Shown: in pieces, positions 32,765 to 42,790 of the stretch
How positions within the stretch are numbered: the first letter of the stretch is position 1
How the letters are laid out: each line of letters starts with the position of its first letter
Assembly: GCA_913030835.1 (NCBI GenBank)
Contig: CAJWDP010000001.1
Coordinates: 62,001 to 126,000 of the forward strand
Reading direction: 5' to 3'
Length of the DNA: 64,000 nucleotides
From: an uncultured Flavobacteriales bacterium
Lineage (GTDB): Bacteria; Bacteroidota; Bacteroidia; Flavobacteriales_D; Parvicellaceae
Notes under the pieces: generated by a model
Seen by the model: the letters and a program-made list of their open reading frames with translations, nothing else
The model's database searches: none
What the model was told of the DNA's origin: nothing
Position numbers and translations under genes: made by a program

Positions 32765-34840
32765 TTATCTTATCGTAAATTTCAATTTCTGATAATCGCC
32801 GCCGGCACCAATTGTAAGAAAATACATCCCTGAAGGTAATACGCTTGTGTTTAGTTTAACCGCGTTACTTCCTTTAGAGGCAACGATGGCTTGCTGAAGT
32901 ATGACCTGGCCAAAAGCACTGTACACCATCACCGAATAATCTTCTCGAATCTCGTTCGATCGGAATGAAATGGTGAGCTCTTCTTTTGCCGGGTTTGGAT
33001 ACACTGAGACTCCGGATAGATCGGATGAAATTTCAACAGGCACCATGTCAAACCATTCGGTTCGGCCATCAAAATCAGTCTGCTTCAGACGATAATATGA
33101 AACCCCCATAAACGGGTTTTCATCTGCAGCATAATAAGTACTAATATCCGTTGTCGTACCTGCTCCCTGAACTCTGGACAATTCCTCGAAATGCATGCCG
33201 TCTGACGAGCGTTCAATCGTGTAATAATCGTTGTTTGTTTCGCTTAGGGTAGTCCAATTCAGCACAACCATATTCTTTCCGTCTTCAATTACTGATTTAG
33301 CTGTGAAGGAAATTAGCTCCACCGGCAGAATAGTGCCGCTTGTGCTGGTAATCGTAACATTTGATGCGTTTACCGCACCACCGCCGCCGCCGCCAATTCC
33401 ATCATCGGTTGCGCTGACCAAATTTTGAAAGCCGTTGGGCTCATCGCACAGCGGATCTACCTCTGCATCGAAACAAAAGCTGTATAGATTGCAGTTGTAG
33501 CAACATACATCACCGTCTCCCCATGCAGCAATCCAATCATGGGTAAATGTCCAGCTAAGTACATTCGGCGTCCCACCAAGATCAGTTCCTATCCAATCTC
33601 CCGTTCGAGGAGCAGTTGTCGCATAAAATGCGGTGTTATTTCCATTTGGAGTCAGGTTTGTCGGGTTGGTCCAACACTCCCCTAAGGTGACCTCAAAGTA
33701 CTTGAGCCACTCCCATCCTGCAGGGTTCTGAATGTAAACATTCTCACAAACGGTATATGTATTACCAACCATAGAGGCCAATTCTGCGGGGGTAACATTA
33801 TCGTCCGGTGCTCCACCGTCCCAGGTTTGATAATACCCCATGTTCGCTGTTGCCGAAACTGGAATTGGTGCGCAGCTATTTACATTGTCCAGCTCAATGC
33901 CTGTTGCAAAACATTCGGCCAACACATCATACGAGTCAATCCCATCATTTTGTGCATCAACGACAAAATAGTAGTTCGCTATCCCAGCTCCAACCGTATA
34001 TTCAATGTAGTTCTGTCCTGTGCCAAAAAGGCCTGTGGAAATTGTCATCTGGCCGTGGCTAGCGCAGGTGCTTGGAGAGCAAGAGCTTCCCAAAGACAGC
34101 ACTTCCATGTACGTGTCGTTCGCATCTGTTACATTGGTAAATGTCAATCGAATCGTTCCTCCGGCTGCCGCATCGGGCCATTGTACACTATAGAAATGGT
34201 CTTCTCCGGGAGTTGTCCCAAAAAATCCAAGGCAAGACCATGAATCCTCCACATCCGTGTTTCCTATTGTCGTTTCTCCGGACAATGAAGCTCCACAAGC
34301 AAGAGGAGTAGGGTTTGAACAATCATCTCCAGGGCCTCCACCACCTCCGCCAGAGGTTGAAGTGATACACAATGTTCCCGACATATTGTTGTTGCTATTC
34401 CAGCGTTGAACCCGAACAAAATAGACCATTCCAAGGACTGAAGGCGTAAGGGTAACCGTTTCGGTTACGCCGCCTCCACCTACATCAGAACAGCCAACTT
34501 CTGTCACGCTGCAAGGTGCAGTGGTTGAAAAAACGTGCAGAACTGCATCTCGGGTGTCCGGGTTGTATTCTACAGTAATGTTATTTCCGTCACCAGTAAA
34601 CCAGGCCCACGCATCATCCCTTGCGCCTGAATTACACGTTAACGGGTCAAATAAAGATGACATTCCATTCGTATTCATTGAATGACATGTTCCATCGATA
34701 GGCCACTCTGCTCCGGCAGGAGGCGCAGATGACGGACAAGGGTTGTCTACAGGGGCTTGCAAAAAAGTGTCTTTTGGTAAAAACCCAAATGCCATTGCAG
34801 CCAAAAGGTAAATTGATTTACAAATTAGTATAGATCTCAT
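32765..34840 (-). CDS. T9SS-exported Cys-rich surface protein
   Basis: 691 residues. Signal peptide about 1-25; an N-terminal domain (about 33-165, DPCPSSAPPAGAEWPIDG), a glycine run (SGGGGGGPGDD), further Cys-rich beta modules (about 170-500, CSNPTPLACGASLSG and CENVYIQNPAGWEW), a second glycine run (GGGGGG), an FnIII-like linker starting LPVELISFTA and YYRLKQTDFDG, and a type A sorting domain (VYPNPAKEELTISF, LPSGMYFLTI). The linker is the same family as in the protein at 17935-19152. The first module resembles pre-peptidase domains; no protease is attached. It overlaps the preceding small gene by four bases. Confidence 0.8.
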   Translation of the reverse strand: MRSILICKSIYLLAAMAFGFLPKDTFLQAPVDNPCPSSAPPAGAEWPIDGTCHSMNTNGMSSLFDPLTCNSGARDDAWAWFTGDGNNITVEYNPDTRDAVLHVFSTTAPCSVTEVGCSDVGGGGVTETVTLTPSVLGMVYFVRVQRWNSNNNMSGTLCITSTSGGGGGGPGDDCSNPTPLACGASLSGETTIGNTDVEDSWSCLGFFGTTPGEDHFYSVQWPDAAAGGTIRLTFTNVTDANDTYMEVLSLGSSCSPSTCASHGQMTISTGLFGTGQNYIEYTVGAGIANYYFVVDAQNDGIDSYDVLAECFATGIELDNVNSCAPIPVSATANMGYYQTWDGGAPDDNVTPAELASMVGNTYTVCENVYIQNPAGWEWLKYFEVTLGECWTNPTNLTPNGNNTAFYATTAPRTGDWIGTDLGGTPNVLSWTFTHDWIAAWGDGDVCCYNCNLYSFCFDAEVDPLCDEPNGFQNLVSATDDGIGGGGGGAVNASNVTITSTSGTILPVELISFTAKSVIEDGKNMVVLNWTTLSETNNDYYTIERSSDGMHFEELSRVQGAGTTTDISTYYAADENPFMGVSYYRLKQTDFDGRTEWFDMVPVEISSDLSGVSVYPNPAKEELTISFRSNEIREDYSVMVYSAFGQVILQQAIVASKGSNAVKLNTSVLPSGMYFLTIGAGGDYQKLKFTIR

Positions 34841-35247
34841 AACAAATTAGGTTTGCTGATCTTATCCCTTTTTTCTCTTGCCAGTTGTTTCTTCTTCGCC
34901 TTTAGTGTTTTTTTCATTTTTTTCAATGAATCAAACGAGGCGTCACTTTTTCTTGATCTGCGAATCTCAGCACAAACCGCAACTATTGCTTCGTCAATAG
35001 ACTGTATCGTAGGTCGGTTTTGATTACGTGGTATTTTGTCAATACCAAGAGAGGAGGGATAACCTAGAATCGGTCCCACTGCTTTTTCTTCAGCAATTTT
35101 TTGGCCTCCAGGGTTCGAAATCAATTCCCTCTTTGGGGCTTCCCTAGTTTGCTTCTCCTTTGATCGGTCATGTTCCTGGGCATAAAAAGTTCCTTGAAAC
35201 AAAAACGCGCACAAAAGCAACGGAAAAACAAATGTTATGTTTCTCAT
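34837..35247 (-). CDS. Small exported basic protein, unknown
   Basis: 136 residues with a signal peptide (MRNITFVFPLLLCAFLFQGTFYA, cleaved after about 23). The mature part is rich in Lys, Arg and Glu and ends with a lysine-rich helix (SLKKMKKTLKAKKKQLAREK). No family is recognised. Its stop overlaps the ATG of the T9SS protein by four bases, so they are co-transcribed. Confidence 0.6.
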   Translation of the reverse strand: MRNITFVFPLLLCAFLFQGTFYAQEHDRSKEKQTREAPKRELISNPGGQKIAEEKAVGPILGYPSSLGIDKIPRNQNRPTIQSIDEAIVAVCAEIRRSRKSDASFDSLKKMKKTLKAKKKQLAREKRDKISKPNLL

Positions 35248-35480
35248 TTCGTGTTAGTTATGGCGGTGCAATGTGGCGGTTATTGCATGGGTATACCGTA
35301 ATGAAACGGATTTGTACTAGGCAAGTTACAATATTATTAGAACATTTTTGCCTTAAAAATGTGACTTTACTAGATTTTTGGCCGATCGTCGATCAAATTT
35401 TTCAACAAGACACTTGTTTTGATTGATCGCAGAAGAAGCTTATAACTTCAATTTTGTATCATTGCCAAAATGCCATAAAT

Positions 35481-36503
35481 ATGCCCGCTGTAAAAAACGC
35501 ACGAATTCGCTATCGGATTATAGACAAAGCCATAAGGAATCAATACAACCCTTTTCCCTCAAAAGAAAAGATGCGACAGCTGTGTGAGGAAAACCTATAC
35601 GGAACAGAGCATGGGGAACACATTTCGGACTCTACCATTGAAAAAGATCTTTTTGCGCTTCGAATGGAACATGACGCCCCTATTAAGTACAGCAAAAAAG
35701 AAGGGGGTTATTACTACGAGAATCCTGATTTTAGCCTAGAGAATGTTCCTCTTAATGATGAAGATGTAGAGGCGATTAAATTTGCAGCGAACATTTTTGA
35801 TCAGTTCAAAGGCGTTGAAGTCTTTCAGAAAGTAGAATTTGCAATCGAAAAAATTCTGGATAGAGTTAACATCTCGAGTAACATTCAGGACCGAGCGGTG
35901 GATCAATTTGTCCAATTTGAAACGACTCCAAAAACAATCGGCGGGGAGCACCTTCAACCTCTGCTTAATGCGATCAAGGAAAAAGTAAAAGTATCCTTCG
36001 AATACAAAAGTTTTAAGGCTTCGGATGAAATTGACTGGAAAGAGCGCCTAGTGCATCCTTATTTGCTTAAAGAATACAGAAATCGGTGGTATTTGATCGG
36101 ATTTTGTGAGGAAAAAGAAAAAGTAATCACCTATGGCTTGGATCGAATGCGCAGCCTTACAATTGAAGGCGACTACTTTATTCCGCTCGATTCGTTTGAT
36201 GCAGACGATTACTTTAAATACGCTATTGGCATAACAACATTTGACAACCAAAAGCCGCAGAAGATAGAAATAACGGCCAACAAGATTTTGATGAAATACT
36301 TAGAGTCACAACCGCTACATTCGTCCCAAAAGCTGATCAAGGAAACGAAGGACGGAGCCGTTTATTCTTTTGAGCTCCACCCAACTCCTGAATTCGATAT
36401 GGCCATTTTAAGTTATGGTTCACAAGTTTCTGTAGTAAATCCAAAATCCTATCGGAAGCACATCGCTCAGATTACAACGGAAATGTACCGACAGTACGAA
36501 TAG
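35481..36503 (+). CDS. WYL-domain transcriptional regulator
   Basis: 340 residues from ATG 35481 (an upstream in-frame GTG/ATG context at 35454 gives nine poor residues). N-terminal winged helix (about 8-90: RYRIIDKAIRNQYNPFPSKEKM in parts, STIEKDLFALRMEHDAPI), a central helical linker and a WYL domain (about 160-240: KVSFEYKSFK, HPYLLKEYRNRWYLIGF, YGLDRM), then a WCX-like C-terminus. WYL domains bind nucleic-acid or nucleotide ligands, and members often regulate stress or defence genes. No defence genes adjoin it here. Confidence 0.88.
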   Translation: MPAVKNARIRYRIIDKAIRNQYNPFPSKEKMRQLCEENLYGTEHGEHISDSTIEKDLFALRMEHDAPIKYSKKEGGYYYENPDFSLENVPLNDEDVEAIKFAANIFDQFKGVEVFQKVEFAIEKILDRVNISSNIQDRAVDQFVQFETTPKTIGGEHLQPLLNAIKEKVKVSFEYKSFKASDEIDWKERLVHPYLLKEYRNRWYLIGFCEEKEKVITYGLDRMRSLTIEGDYFIPLDSFDADDYFKYAIGITTFDNQKPQKIEITANKILMKYLESQPLHSSQKLIKETKDGAVYSFELHPTPEFDMAILSYGSQVSVVNPKSYRKHIAQITTEMYRQYE

Positions 36504-36589
36504 GAAATTTTCGTACTTACTCGAACTACGTAACTAGTTTACGTTCTACTCTTACAAATTTGTATGTATCAATTAAAAATTGAACGACA

Positions 36590-36949
36590 ATGACAAGAGT
36601 TAGAACATTATACAATCGGTACAAAACCAACGGTGAAACCCAAGTATTTATCAACTATATCGTATACGAAAAAAATGACGATGGCTTGCTGCTTGAGTGC
36701 GAAATTGAATCCAGCGGAAATCGCTTTTACTCTACCATCTGCTTGAGCTTTCCAGAGCTGAATCAGCTAATGGGTGTTTTATCCTCCCAGCACAATGTTG
36801 ATTTGTACGAGCTTATATCAGAGCACTGTATTTCCAATGATCACTCTATTTGTGAGATCAACCTACTGAAGGAGCTCGGGCATCCATTGGTCATCCGGGG
36901 TTGCTTACCTGATTTCATTCAAACGAGAAGGCATGCAAAAGCAGGATAG
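36590..36949 (+). CDS. Unknown protein, 119 aa
   Basis: Starts at ATG 36590. The protein is mixed alpha-beta with three acidic stretches and several cysteines (LLLECEIESSG, STICLSFPEL, HCISNDHSICEI). No signal peptide or known motif. It follows the WYL regulator by 86 bases on the same strand and converges with lysS. I do not recognise a family. Confidence 0.6.
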   Translation: MTRVRTLYNRYKTNGETQVFINYIVYEKNDDGLLLECEIESSGNRFYSTICLSFPELNQLMGVLSSQHNVDLYELISEHCISNDHSICEINLLKELGHPLVIRGCLPDFIQTRRHAKAG

Positions 36950-36990
36950 ACGCTCCCTGCAATAGCACGGGTGCGTTGATGAGAAAGAAG

Positions 36991-38700
36991 CTAGTTTATG
37001 AGTTCAGCAATAAGAGCGCTTTCGGTTTTGGTTACACTAACGAGACCCTGATTTCTAAGACCCTTGATGCTCTTGTCCCACTGCTTATTGCTTAGCTGAG
37101 ACTGTTCTTTCAGTTCATTCAGGTCCATCTGCTTTGACTTAATAAGGATGTCAAGCACAACCTTTTCATTGTCGCTCAATTCCGGGCCTTTTTTCCCACC
37201 GAACACCTCAGGTTTCATTTGCGGGAAAAACAGCACCTCCTGGATTGATTGCTGGTTCGTTAAAAACATCACCAATCGATCAATACCGATTCCCATTCCT
37301 GAAGTGGGTGGCATCCCATATTCCAACGCCCTGAGAAAGTCCTGATCTATGAACATCGCTTCATCATCTCCTTTTTCCGATAGGCGAACCTGTTCCTCAA
37401 ATCGCTCCCGTTGATCAATCGGATCGTTCAATTCCGAGTATGCGTTTGCCAACTCCTTCCCATTCACCATCAATTCAAACCTCTCCGTCAATTCAGGATT
37501 GTCTCTATGCTTTTTACATAGCGGGGACATTTCAACGGGGTAGTCTGTTATAAACGTAGGCTGGATGTAGTTCGACTCACATTTTTCTCCAAATATTTCA
37601 TCGATCAATTTGCCTTTTCCCATGGTGGAGTCGGTTTCAACACCTAGCTCTTTGCACGTGTTTCGCAGCTGTTGCTCGTCCATTCCTGAGATGTCCACCC
37701 CAGTGTGCTCCCTGATTGAATCAATCATCGAAATGCGTTTAAACGGCCTCTTGAAGCTAACCGAGTTCTCCCCTATTTGCACATCTGTAGTGCCAAGGAC
37801 GTCTAAACAAATTGTTTCGATCATTTCTTCTACAAAGTCCATCATCCATGCATAGTCTTTATACGCAACGTATATTTCCATTTGAGTAAACTCGGGGTTG
37901 TGCGTTCTGTCCATCCCCTCGTTCCTGAAGTCTTTGGCAAATTCATAAACACCATCAAATCCACCCACGATGAGCCTCTTGAGATATAGCTCATTTGCAA
38001 TCCGTAAATACAAGGGCACATCCAATGCATTGTGGTGCGTAATGAAGGGCCTTGCTGCCGCCCCCCCTGGAATCGGTTGAAGAATCGGAGTTTCTACCTC
38101 TAAATATTCCTTTGCATTCAAAAACGCTCGCATAGAAGAAATAATCTTCGAGCGCTTAACAAACGTCTCTTTTACCTTAGGATTTACAACAAGGTCAACA
38201 TATCGTTGTCTGTACCTTGCCTCCGGATTTGTGAATGCATCATATACATTTCCTTCTGCATCGGTTTTTGGAAGAGGTAGTGGCTTGATCGATTTGCTTA
38301 AAACCGTCAACTCTTTTGCCAGTACAGTAATCTCTCCTACCTGAGTTTTGAATAGTTCACCCCTTACGCCAATAAAATCCCCGAGGTCAAGCAACCTTTT
38401 AAAAACCTCGTTGTACAACTGCTTGTCTTCTCCGGGACACAGTTCGTCTCTGTTAAAATAAACTTGTATCCTCCCTGCTGAGTCTTGCACTTCACTAAAT
38501 GCGGCTTTCCCTTGAATCTTTTTTCTCATGATTCGCCCCGCAATGCACACTTCTTTTCCCTCTGCGTAATCCTGCTTAATTTCTGTTGACAGTGAGTCTA
38601 CAGGATACAGCTCCGCAGGATATGGATCAATCCCCAGCGATTTCAGTTTGTTAAGGCTCTCTCTTCTTTGTATTTCTATATCAGATAGTTCTGAACTCAT
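36991..38700 (-). CDS. lysS: Lysyl-tRNA synthetase, class II
   Basis: 569-residue class II synthetase charging tRNA-Lys. N-terminal OB-fold anticodon-binding domain (about 55-165), class II motif 1 region ([27 protein letters not shown] in parts), motif 2 ([16 protein letters not shown]) and motif 3 ([15 protein letters not shown]). It exceeds the 505-residue E. coli enzyme by a C-terminal winged-helix-like extension of about 60 residues (from [11 protein letters not shown]), a form usual in Bacteroidota. A -7 box (TATATTTG, minus, 38728-38721) lies 20 bases upstream. Confidence 0.97.
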   Translation of the reverse strand: MSSELSDIEIQRRESLNKLKSLGIDPYPAELYPVDSLSTEIKQDYAEGKEVCIAGRIMRKKIQGKAAFSEVQDSAGRIQVYFNRDELCPGEDKQLYNEVFKRLLDLGDFIGVRGELFKTQVGEITVLAKELTVLSKSIKPLPLPKTDAEGNVYDAFTNPEARYRQRYVDLVVNPKVKETFVKRSKIISSMRAFLNAKEYLEVETPILQPIPGGAAARPFITHHNALDVPLYLRIANELYLKRLIVGGFDGVYEFAKDFRNEGMDRTHNPEFTQMEIYVAYKDYAWMMDFVEEMIETICLDVLGTTDVQIGENSVSFKRPFKRISMIDSIREHTGVDISGMDEQQLRNTCKELGVETDSTMGKGKLIDEIFGEKCESNYIQPTFITDYPVEMSPLCKKHRDNPELTERFELMVNGKELANAYSELNDPIDQRERFEEQVRLSEKGDDEAMFIDQDFLRALEYGMPPTSGMGIGIDRLVMFLTNQQSIQEVLFFPQMKPEVFGGKKGPELSDNEKVVLDILIKSKQMDLNELKEQSQLSNKQWDKSIKGLRNQGLVSVTKTESALIAELIN

Positions 38701-38720
38701 TCCTTCTAGTTAATGGGGCT

Positions 38721-38728
38721 CAAATATA
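38721..38728 (-). promoter_or_regulatory. -7 box of lysS
   Basis: Minus strand TATATTTG, a full TAnnTTTG match, 20 bases from the lysS ATG at 38700. No TTTG -33 element at the right distance. Confidence 0.45.
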
Positions 38729-38782
38729 TTAATTTTAAACTCGAAATTCCTTTCCTGTGTGGTGGTCCTTGCAGTTAATTCG

Positions 38783-38790
38783 TAACTTTG
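38783..38790 (+). promoter_or_regulatory. -7 box of the pgi/pmi-lipB operon
   Basis: TAACTTTG matches TAnnTTTG, 21 bases before ATG 38812. The -33 region is weak. It lies back to back with the lysS box (38721-38728), giving divergent transcription. Confidence 0.5.
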
Positions 38791-38811
38791 CAGCCAAAAT
38801 GATTACCAACT

Positions 38812-39795
38812 ATGCGATCTCTTATTGAACAGTTTCCTGAATTTCTTGCCGACGCTATTGAAATTGGGAAGAAAGCCGAGCTAAAAAGCACCGAAAATAC
38901 AATTGAAAATGTCGTGATAATTGGCCTTGGAGGGTCTGGAATTGGCGGAACAATTATTGCTCAACTGGTTGCTGAACAATTGGCTGTTCCCGTAGTCGTG
39001 CACAAGAACTATGGAATACCAAATTTTGTAGATTCTTCAACTTTGCTGATCGGCTGCTCCTATTCCGGAAATACAGAAGAAACTCTTGATGCCGTACGGG
39101 CAGCTAAAAAGAAAGGAGCGCAAATCGCTTGTATAACATCGGGAGGTCAGCTGTCATCGATCGCAAACGAAAATGGGTGGAACTGCATTCGTGTCCCCGG
39201 AGGCAACCCTCCGCGGTCTATGTTTGCATACTCCCTGACTCAGCTTTTCTTTCTTTTCATCCACTACCGATTAATAAGCAACAACCACCTTGTCGATGTA
39301 GCTGCAGCTCAGAATTTGCTGCAAAAAAACAGAGAAAAGATCCAAGAAAGGGCCGCTGATGTGGCTAAAGAAATTAACGGAAAGCGTATTGTTATTTACA
39401 GTGATAATGGTTTTTCTGGCGTTGCGGAGAGGTTTAGGCAACAGCTTAACGAAAACTCAAAGCAGTTGGCCTGGCACCATGCTCTTCCCGAGATGAACCA
39501 CAATGAGTTAGTTGGTTGGGGAGGCGGTGACGATTCCATTGGTGTTGTACTCCTCAGAAGCGCCTTTGATAATCCTAGAACAATGATCCGTATGGATCTT
39601 TCAAAAAAGATCTTTAGTCACCACACATCCACCATTATAGAATTGCATGCCCACGGGGAATCATTGATAGAACAAGCATTTTATCTTGTCCTTTTGTGTG
39701 ACTGGGTCTCTTTATTTCTAGCAGAGTTTAACGGGGTGGATCCAATAGAAATAAAAGTGATTGATTTCTTAAAATCAGAATTGTCCAAGGTTTAA
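38812..39795 (+). CDS. Bifunctional phosphoglucose/phosphomannose isomerase
   Basis: 327-residue SIS-domain sugar isomerase. It has the sugar-phosphate motif GLGGSGIGG (about 43-51), SYSGNTEET, and in the C-terminal half LPEMNHNELVGW, the glutamate/histidine segment of the PGI/PMI family. It interconverts glucose-6-P, mannose-6-P and fructose-6-P. It is the first gene of a plus-strand operon; its stop overlaps the lipB start (TAATG). Confidence 0.9.
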   Translation: MRSLIEQFPEFLADAIEIGKKAELKSTENTIENVVIIGLGGSGIGGTIIAQLVAEQLAVPVVVHKNYGIPNFVDSSTLLIGCSYSGNTEETLDAVRAAKKKGAQIACITSGGQLSSIANENGWNCIRVPGGNPPRSMFAYSLTQLFFLFIHYRLISNNHLVDVAAAQNLLQKNREKIQERAADVAKEINGKRIVIYSDNGFSGVAERFRQQLNENSKQLAWHHALPEMNHNELVGWGGGDDSIGVVLLRSAFDNPRTMIRMDLSKKIFSHHTSTIIELHAHGESLIEQAFYLVLLCDWVSLFLAEFNGVDPIEIKVIDFLKSELSKV

Positions 39796-40490
39796 TGCGC
39801 TCGGTACATTTTAAGGATTTAGGGCAAATAGATTTCAAGGATGCCTGGGATCTTCAAACCTCTATTTTTCAGACAACCATTGATCAAAAAAAGATCAAGC
39901 GAGAGGGCAGGCAAGACGTGGAAACGTCGAACCATTTAATTTTTTGCGAGCACCCGCATGTCTACACGCTTGGGAACAGTGGGGACATTGGAAACATGTT
40001 GATTTCAGAGAGTTATCTGGAACAGGCTGGCGCTTCCTTCTATAAGATCAACAGAGGAGGTGACATTACATACCACGGGCCGGGTCAGCTTGTTTGCTAT
40101 CCCATATTTGATTTGGATCATTTTTTTACCGACATACATAAATATTTGCGTTTTCTTGAAGAATCTGTGATACTTACTCTAAAGGAATTTGGTATCACAG
40201 GTGATCGTCTAGCAGAGCACACCGGTGTTTGGATCAACCCTGAAGACACGATGAATGCCCGAAAAATTTGTGCGATGGGAGTAAAGTGCAGTCGGTGGGT
40301 AACTATGCATGGACTTGCCCTTAATGTCTTTTCTGACTTAAGTTATTTTGGAAATATTGTTCCCTGCGGAATTCAAGACAAAAAAGTTACTTCCATGCAC
40401 CTGGAAACTGATATTGAATTCTCATTGTCTGATGTTAAGGATCGGCTCAAAATTAATTTGGCAAATGTGTTTGATTTCAATTATGTTTAA
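39795..40490 (+). CDS. lipB: Octanoyl-[ACP]:protein N-octanoyltransferase
   Basis: 231-residue enzyme that moves octanoate from acyl carrier protein to lipoyl domains, the first step of lipoate synthesis. The motif RGGDITYHGPGQ (88-98) is followed by the catalytic lysine in RKICAMG (K157) and the acyl-thioester cysteine in VPCGIQDK (C191). Start ATG 39795 overlaps the previous stop. Confidence 0.96.
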   Translation: MRSVHFKDLGQIDFKDAWDLQTSIFQTTIDQKKIKREGRQDVETSNHLIFCEHPHVYTLGNSGDIGNMLISESYLEQAGASFYKINRGGDITYHGPGQLVCYPIFDLDHFFTDIHKYLRFLEESVILTLKEFGITGDRLAEHTGVWINPEDTMNARKICAMGVKCSRWVTMHGLALNVFSDLSYFGNIVPCGIQDKKVTSMHLETDIEFSLSDVKDRLKINLANVFDFNYV

Positions 40491-40494
40491 ATAA

Positions 40495-41667
40495 ATGAAA
40501 AAATTAATTCGCGCTTTAAAATGGTTCTTTGCCCTATTGGTAATTGCCTGCACCGGGCTTTGGTTGGGGGGTTATGGATACATCTTCCGTGCCGTTTCCA
40601 TGACTTATTTGGTTGGACAAACGGGTCCTGGAATTGATGAAAAGGAGTCCTTTTACAATGACACATTAAGCTCGGCTGATGATTCTGCGCCTTGGTCCGA
40701 GCATCCAAATACTAGTGATCTAAAGTTGCCTCCATCATTGGAGGCTAAAATGAAAGAAATTCAGACTGCAGGGTTTTTAGTAATCCAAGACGAGAAAATC
40801 TTATATGAGCAATACTGGGATGGTTTTACTAAACACCACACAACAAATTCATTTTCCGCTGCAAAGTCCATTGTTTCATTACTTATAGGGATTGCTGTAG
40901 AAGAAGGGTTCATTCGCTCAATTGACGATTCCGCGGGTGATTATCTTGAAGGCTTTAAGCTCGATGGCAAAGAAAATATCACGATCCGTAACCTGCTTAC
41001 TATGAGTTCGGGTTTGAATTGGACCGAAAGCGGAGCGAATCCATTTTCCAATACAGCCGAGGCATATTACGGGTATGATCTTGTTGGTCTTATCGATCGA
41101 TTGAGTGTGGATGCTAATCCCGGCATTGAATTCAAATACCAAAGTGGCAACACTCAAATTCTAGGCTTCATTTTAGAAGCTGCCACAAAGCAATCCATTT
41201 CAAGTTATGCTGAAAGAGTATTTTGGAACAAAATCGGCGCTGTTCATGACGCATATTGGAACTTAGACGATGAAAATGGAAAAGCTAAGGCCTTCTGTTG
41301 CTTCTATGCCACCCCGCGGGATTTTGCCCGAGTGGGTCAGCTGATCCTAAATAATGGGGTGTGGAACAATGAGCAGGTCGTGCCTGCGGCGTATGTCGAT
41401 GAGTGCTTCATCCCTGCCGATCTCACGGACAAGGGCAAATCATTGGATCGATATGGGTTGCATTGGTGGATGTTAAACTACAACGGTATTGATGTCCGAT
41501 ATGCACGAGGAATTTTTGGTCAGTACATCATCGTGTTGCCCGAAAAAAACCTTGTTATTGTTCGCACTGGTAAAGAGAGAGAACAAGTGAATGGCGGCGG
41601 GCATCCAGCCGATATTTATTATTATCTAGATGCAGCATTGGATTTAACAGAACAGGTGAATGCTTAA
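40495..41667 (+). CDS. Membrane-anchored serine hydrolase (beta-lactamase fold)
   Basis: 390 residues with an N-terminal membrane helix (about 10-30). The beta-lactamase/class C esterase signatures are SAAK (S121-K124) and YQS (Y215), and a C-terminal GGGH segment takes the KTG-equivalent place. Family members include 6-aminohexanoate hydrolases, esterases and carboxypeptidases; the substrate is not evident. It is five bases after lipB and overlaps the next gene by eight bases. Confidence 0.85.
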   Translation: MKKLIRALKWFFALLVIACTGLWLGGYGYIFRAVSMTYLVGQTGPGIDEKESFYNDTLSSADDSAPWSEHPNTSDLKLPPSLEAKMKEIQTAGFLVIQDEKILYEQYWDGFTKHHTTNSFSAAKSIVSLLIGIAVEEGFIRSIDDSAGDYLEGFKLDGKENITIRNLLTMSSGLNWTESGANPFSNTAEAYYGYDLVGLIDRLSVDANPGIEFKYQSGNTQILGFILEAATKQSISSYAERVFWNKIGAVHDAYWNLDDENGKAKAFCCFYATPRDFARVGQLILNNGVWNNEQVVPAAYVDECFIPADLTDKGKSLDRYGLHWWMLNYNGIDVRYARGIFGQYIIVLPEKNLVIVRTGKEREQVNGGGHPADIYYYLDAALDLTEQVNA

Positions 41668-42064
41668 GGATATTGACATACCCAAAGTGGAAGACGTTGC
41701 CGTTGGGATTGTCCCCGAAGTGAATCAATTGGGGGATGAAATGTGGAATGTTTATTTGATCAACTTGAAAAGCGCAAGTATAGAAGGCGTGCTAGTTTCG
41801 TCCCGAGGTTATGGAATACTAAATGGTTCAACGAAACGAACTGCAACTTTTCGGCATTTTCTTGATGTACTACAAGGAAAAAGCTTCAAAAAAATTGAAG
41901 AAATTGTACCTGAGGTGTTCGGACTAAGCAACGAATTTTGGGTAAGCTTTTACCTCAACAAAAAAATGTTTGACAAAAAGTACATTTTTTTGCCCGAAAC
42001 GATCGTTGAACAAAATTTCACGCAGATTCCCATTCTGGACAAGAGGGGTGTTTTCATAAAATAA
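41660..42064 (+). CDS. Conserved-looking unknown protein, 134 aa
   Basis: 134 residues, mixed strand and helix, with WNVYLINLKSASIEGVLVSSRGYG (cited in part: LINLKSASIEGVLVSS), a basic turn region (STKRTATFRHFL) and a hydrophobic C-terminal strand pattern (EFWVSFYLNKKMFDKKYIFL in parts). No motif or signal is recognised. Overlap with the serine hydrolase (eight bases) and ten-base spacing to the exonuclease put it in the same operon. Confidence 0.7.
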   Translation: MLKDIDIPKVEDVAVGIVPEVNQLGDEMWNVYLINLKSASIEGVLVSSRGYGILNGSTKRTATFRHFLDVLQGKSFKKIEEIVPEVFGLSNEFWVSFYLNKKMFDKKYIFLPETIVEQNFTQIPILDKRGVFIK

Positions 42065-42073
42065 ACTTGCCTT

Positions 42074-42790
42074 ATGCTCGATAAAATAAACCTTGGGAAA
42101 GTTTTATTCCTAGATATAGAAACTGTTCCGCAAGTGTACGACCACAGTGAACTTGATGAAGCAACACAATATCTGTGGGCAAAAAAAAATAGCTACTTAC
42201 TCCGGGACGGAGGAGATCCAGCAGAGATTTATGATCGAGCAGGAATCCTTGCCGAGTTTGGAAAGATCATTTGTATTTCGGTTGGAATAGTAACCAACAA
42301 GGAAAATGCGCACGCTGTCAGAACCAAGTCGTTTTATAGTGACTCCGAAAAAGAGCTGCTGAATGATTTTGCTCAGCTATTGACTGCTCACTATTCCTCT
42401 TTTGAGTGCCTTTTGTGTGCTCATAATGGAAAAGAATTTGATTTCCCATACATCTGCAGAAGGATGTTGATCAATGGCATAAAGATTCCTGACATTCTAA
42501 ACATTGCGGGAAAGAAACCCTGGGAAATAAAACATTTGGATACAATGGAGTTGTGGAAATTTGGAGATTACAAAAACTATACGTCTTTGGAATTGCTAAC
42601 TCACGTTTTTGGCATTCCTACTCCAAAAGATGACATCGACGGTAGTCAGGTCGCAAGAATTTACTACGAAGAAAAAGACCTGGAACGGATAGTAGCCTAT
42701 TGTGAAAAGGACGTTGTTGCTACAGTTCAGCTTATGCTCCGGTATCTTGGGAAGCCGCTGATAGGTTCTGATCACATTGAACATGCCTAA
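42074..42790 (+). CDS. DEDDy-type 3'-5' exonuclease (PolB-like)
   Basis: 238-residue predicted ribonuclease H-fold exonuclease. Exo I is DIET (D14, E16), Exo II is in AHNGKEFDFPYI, and Exo III is YCEKDVVAT, in which the Tyr-x3-Asp arrangement marks the DEDDy type. It matches the small stand-alone PolB-like exonuclease family. It has no polymerase domain. It overlaps the following gene by about eight bases. Confidence 0.88.
   Translation: MLDKINLGKVLFLDIETVPQVYDHSELDEATQYLWAKKNSYLLRDGGDPAEIYDRAGILAEFGKIICISVGIVTNKENAHAVRTKSFYSDSEKELLNDFAQLLTAHYSSFECLLCAHNGKEFDFPYICRRMLINGIKIPDILNIAGKKPWEIKHLDTMELWKFGDYKNYTSLELLTHVFGIPTPKDDIDGSQVARIYYEEKDLERIVAYCEKDVVATVQLMLRYLGKPLIGSDHIEHA

Noticed and set aside
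33380-33394. CCG trinucleotide run, a possible repeat element
   Set aside because: It encodes a glycine run in a T9SS protein on the other strand; a second Gly run is at about 34335-34352. It is a protein linker.
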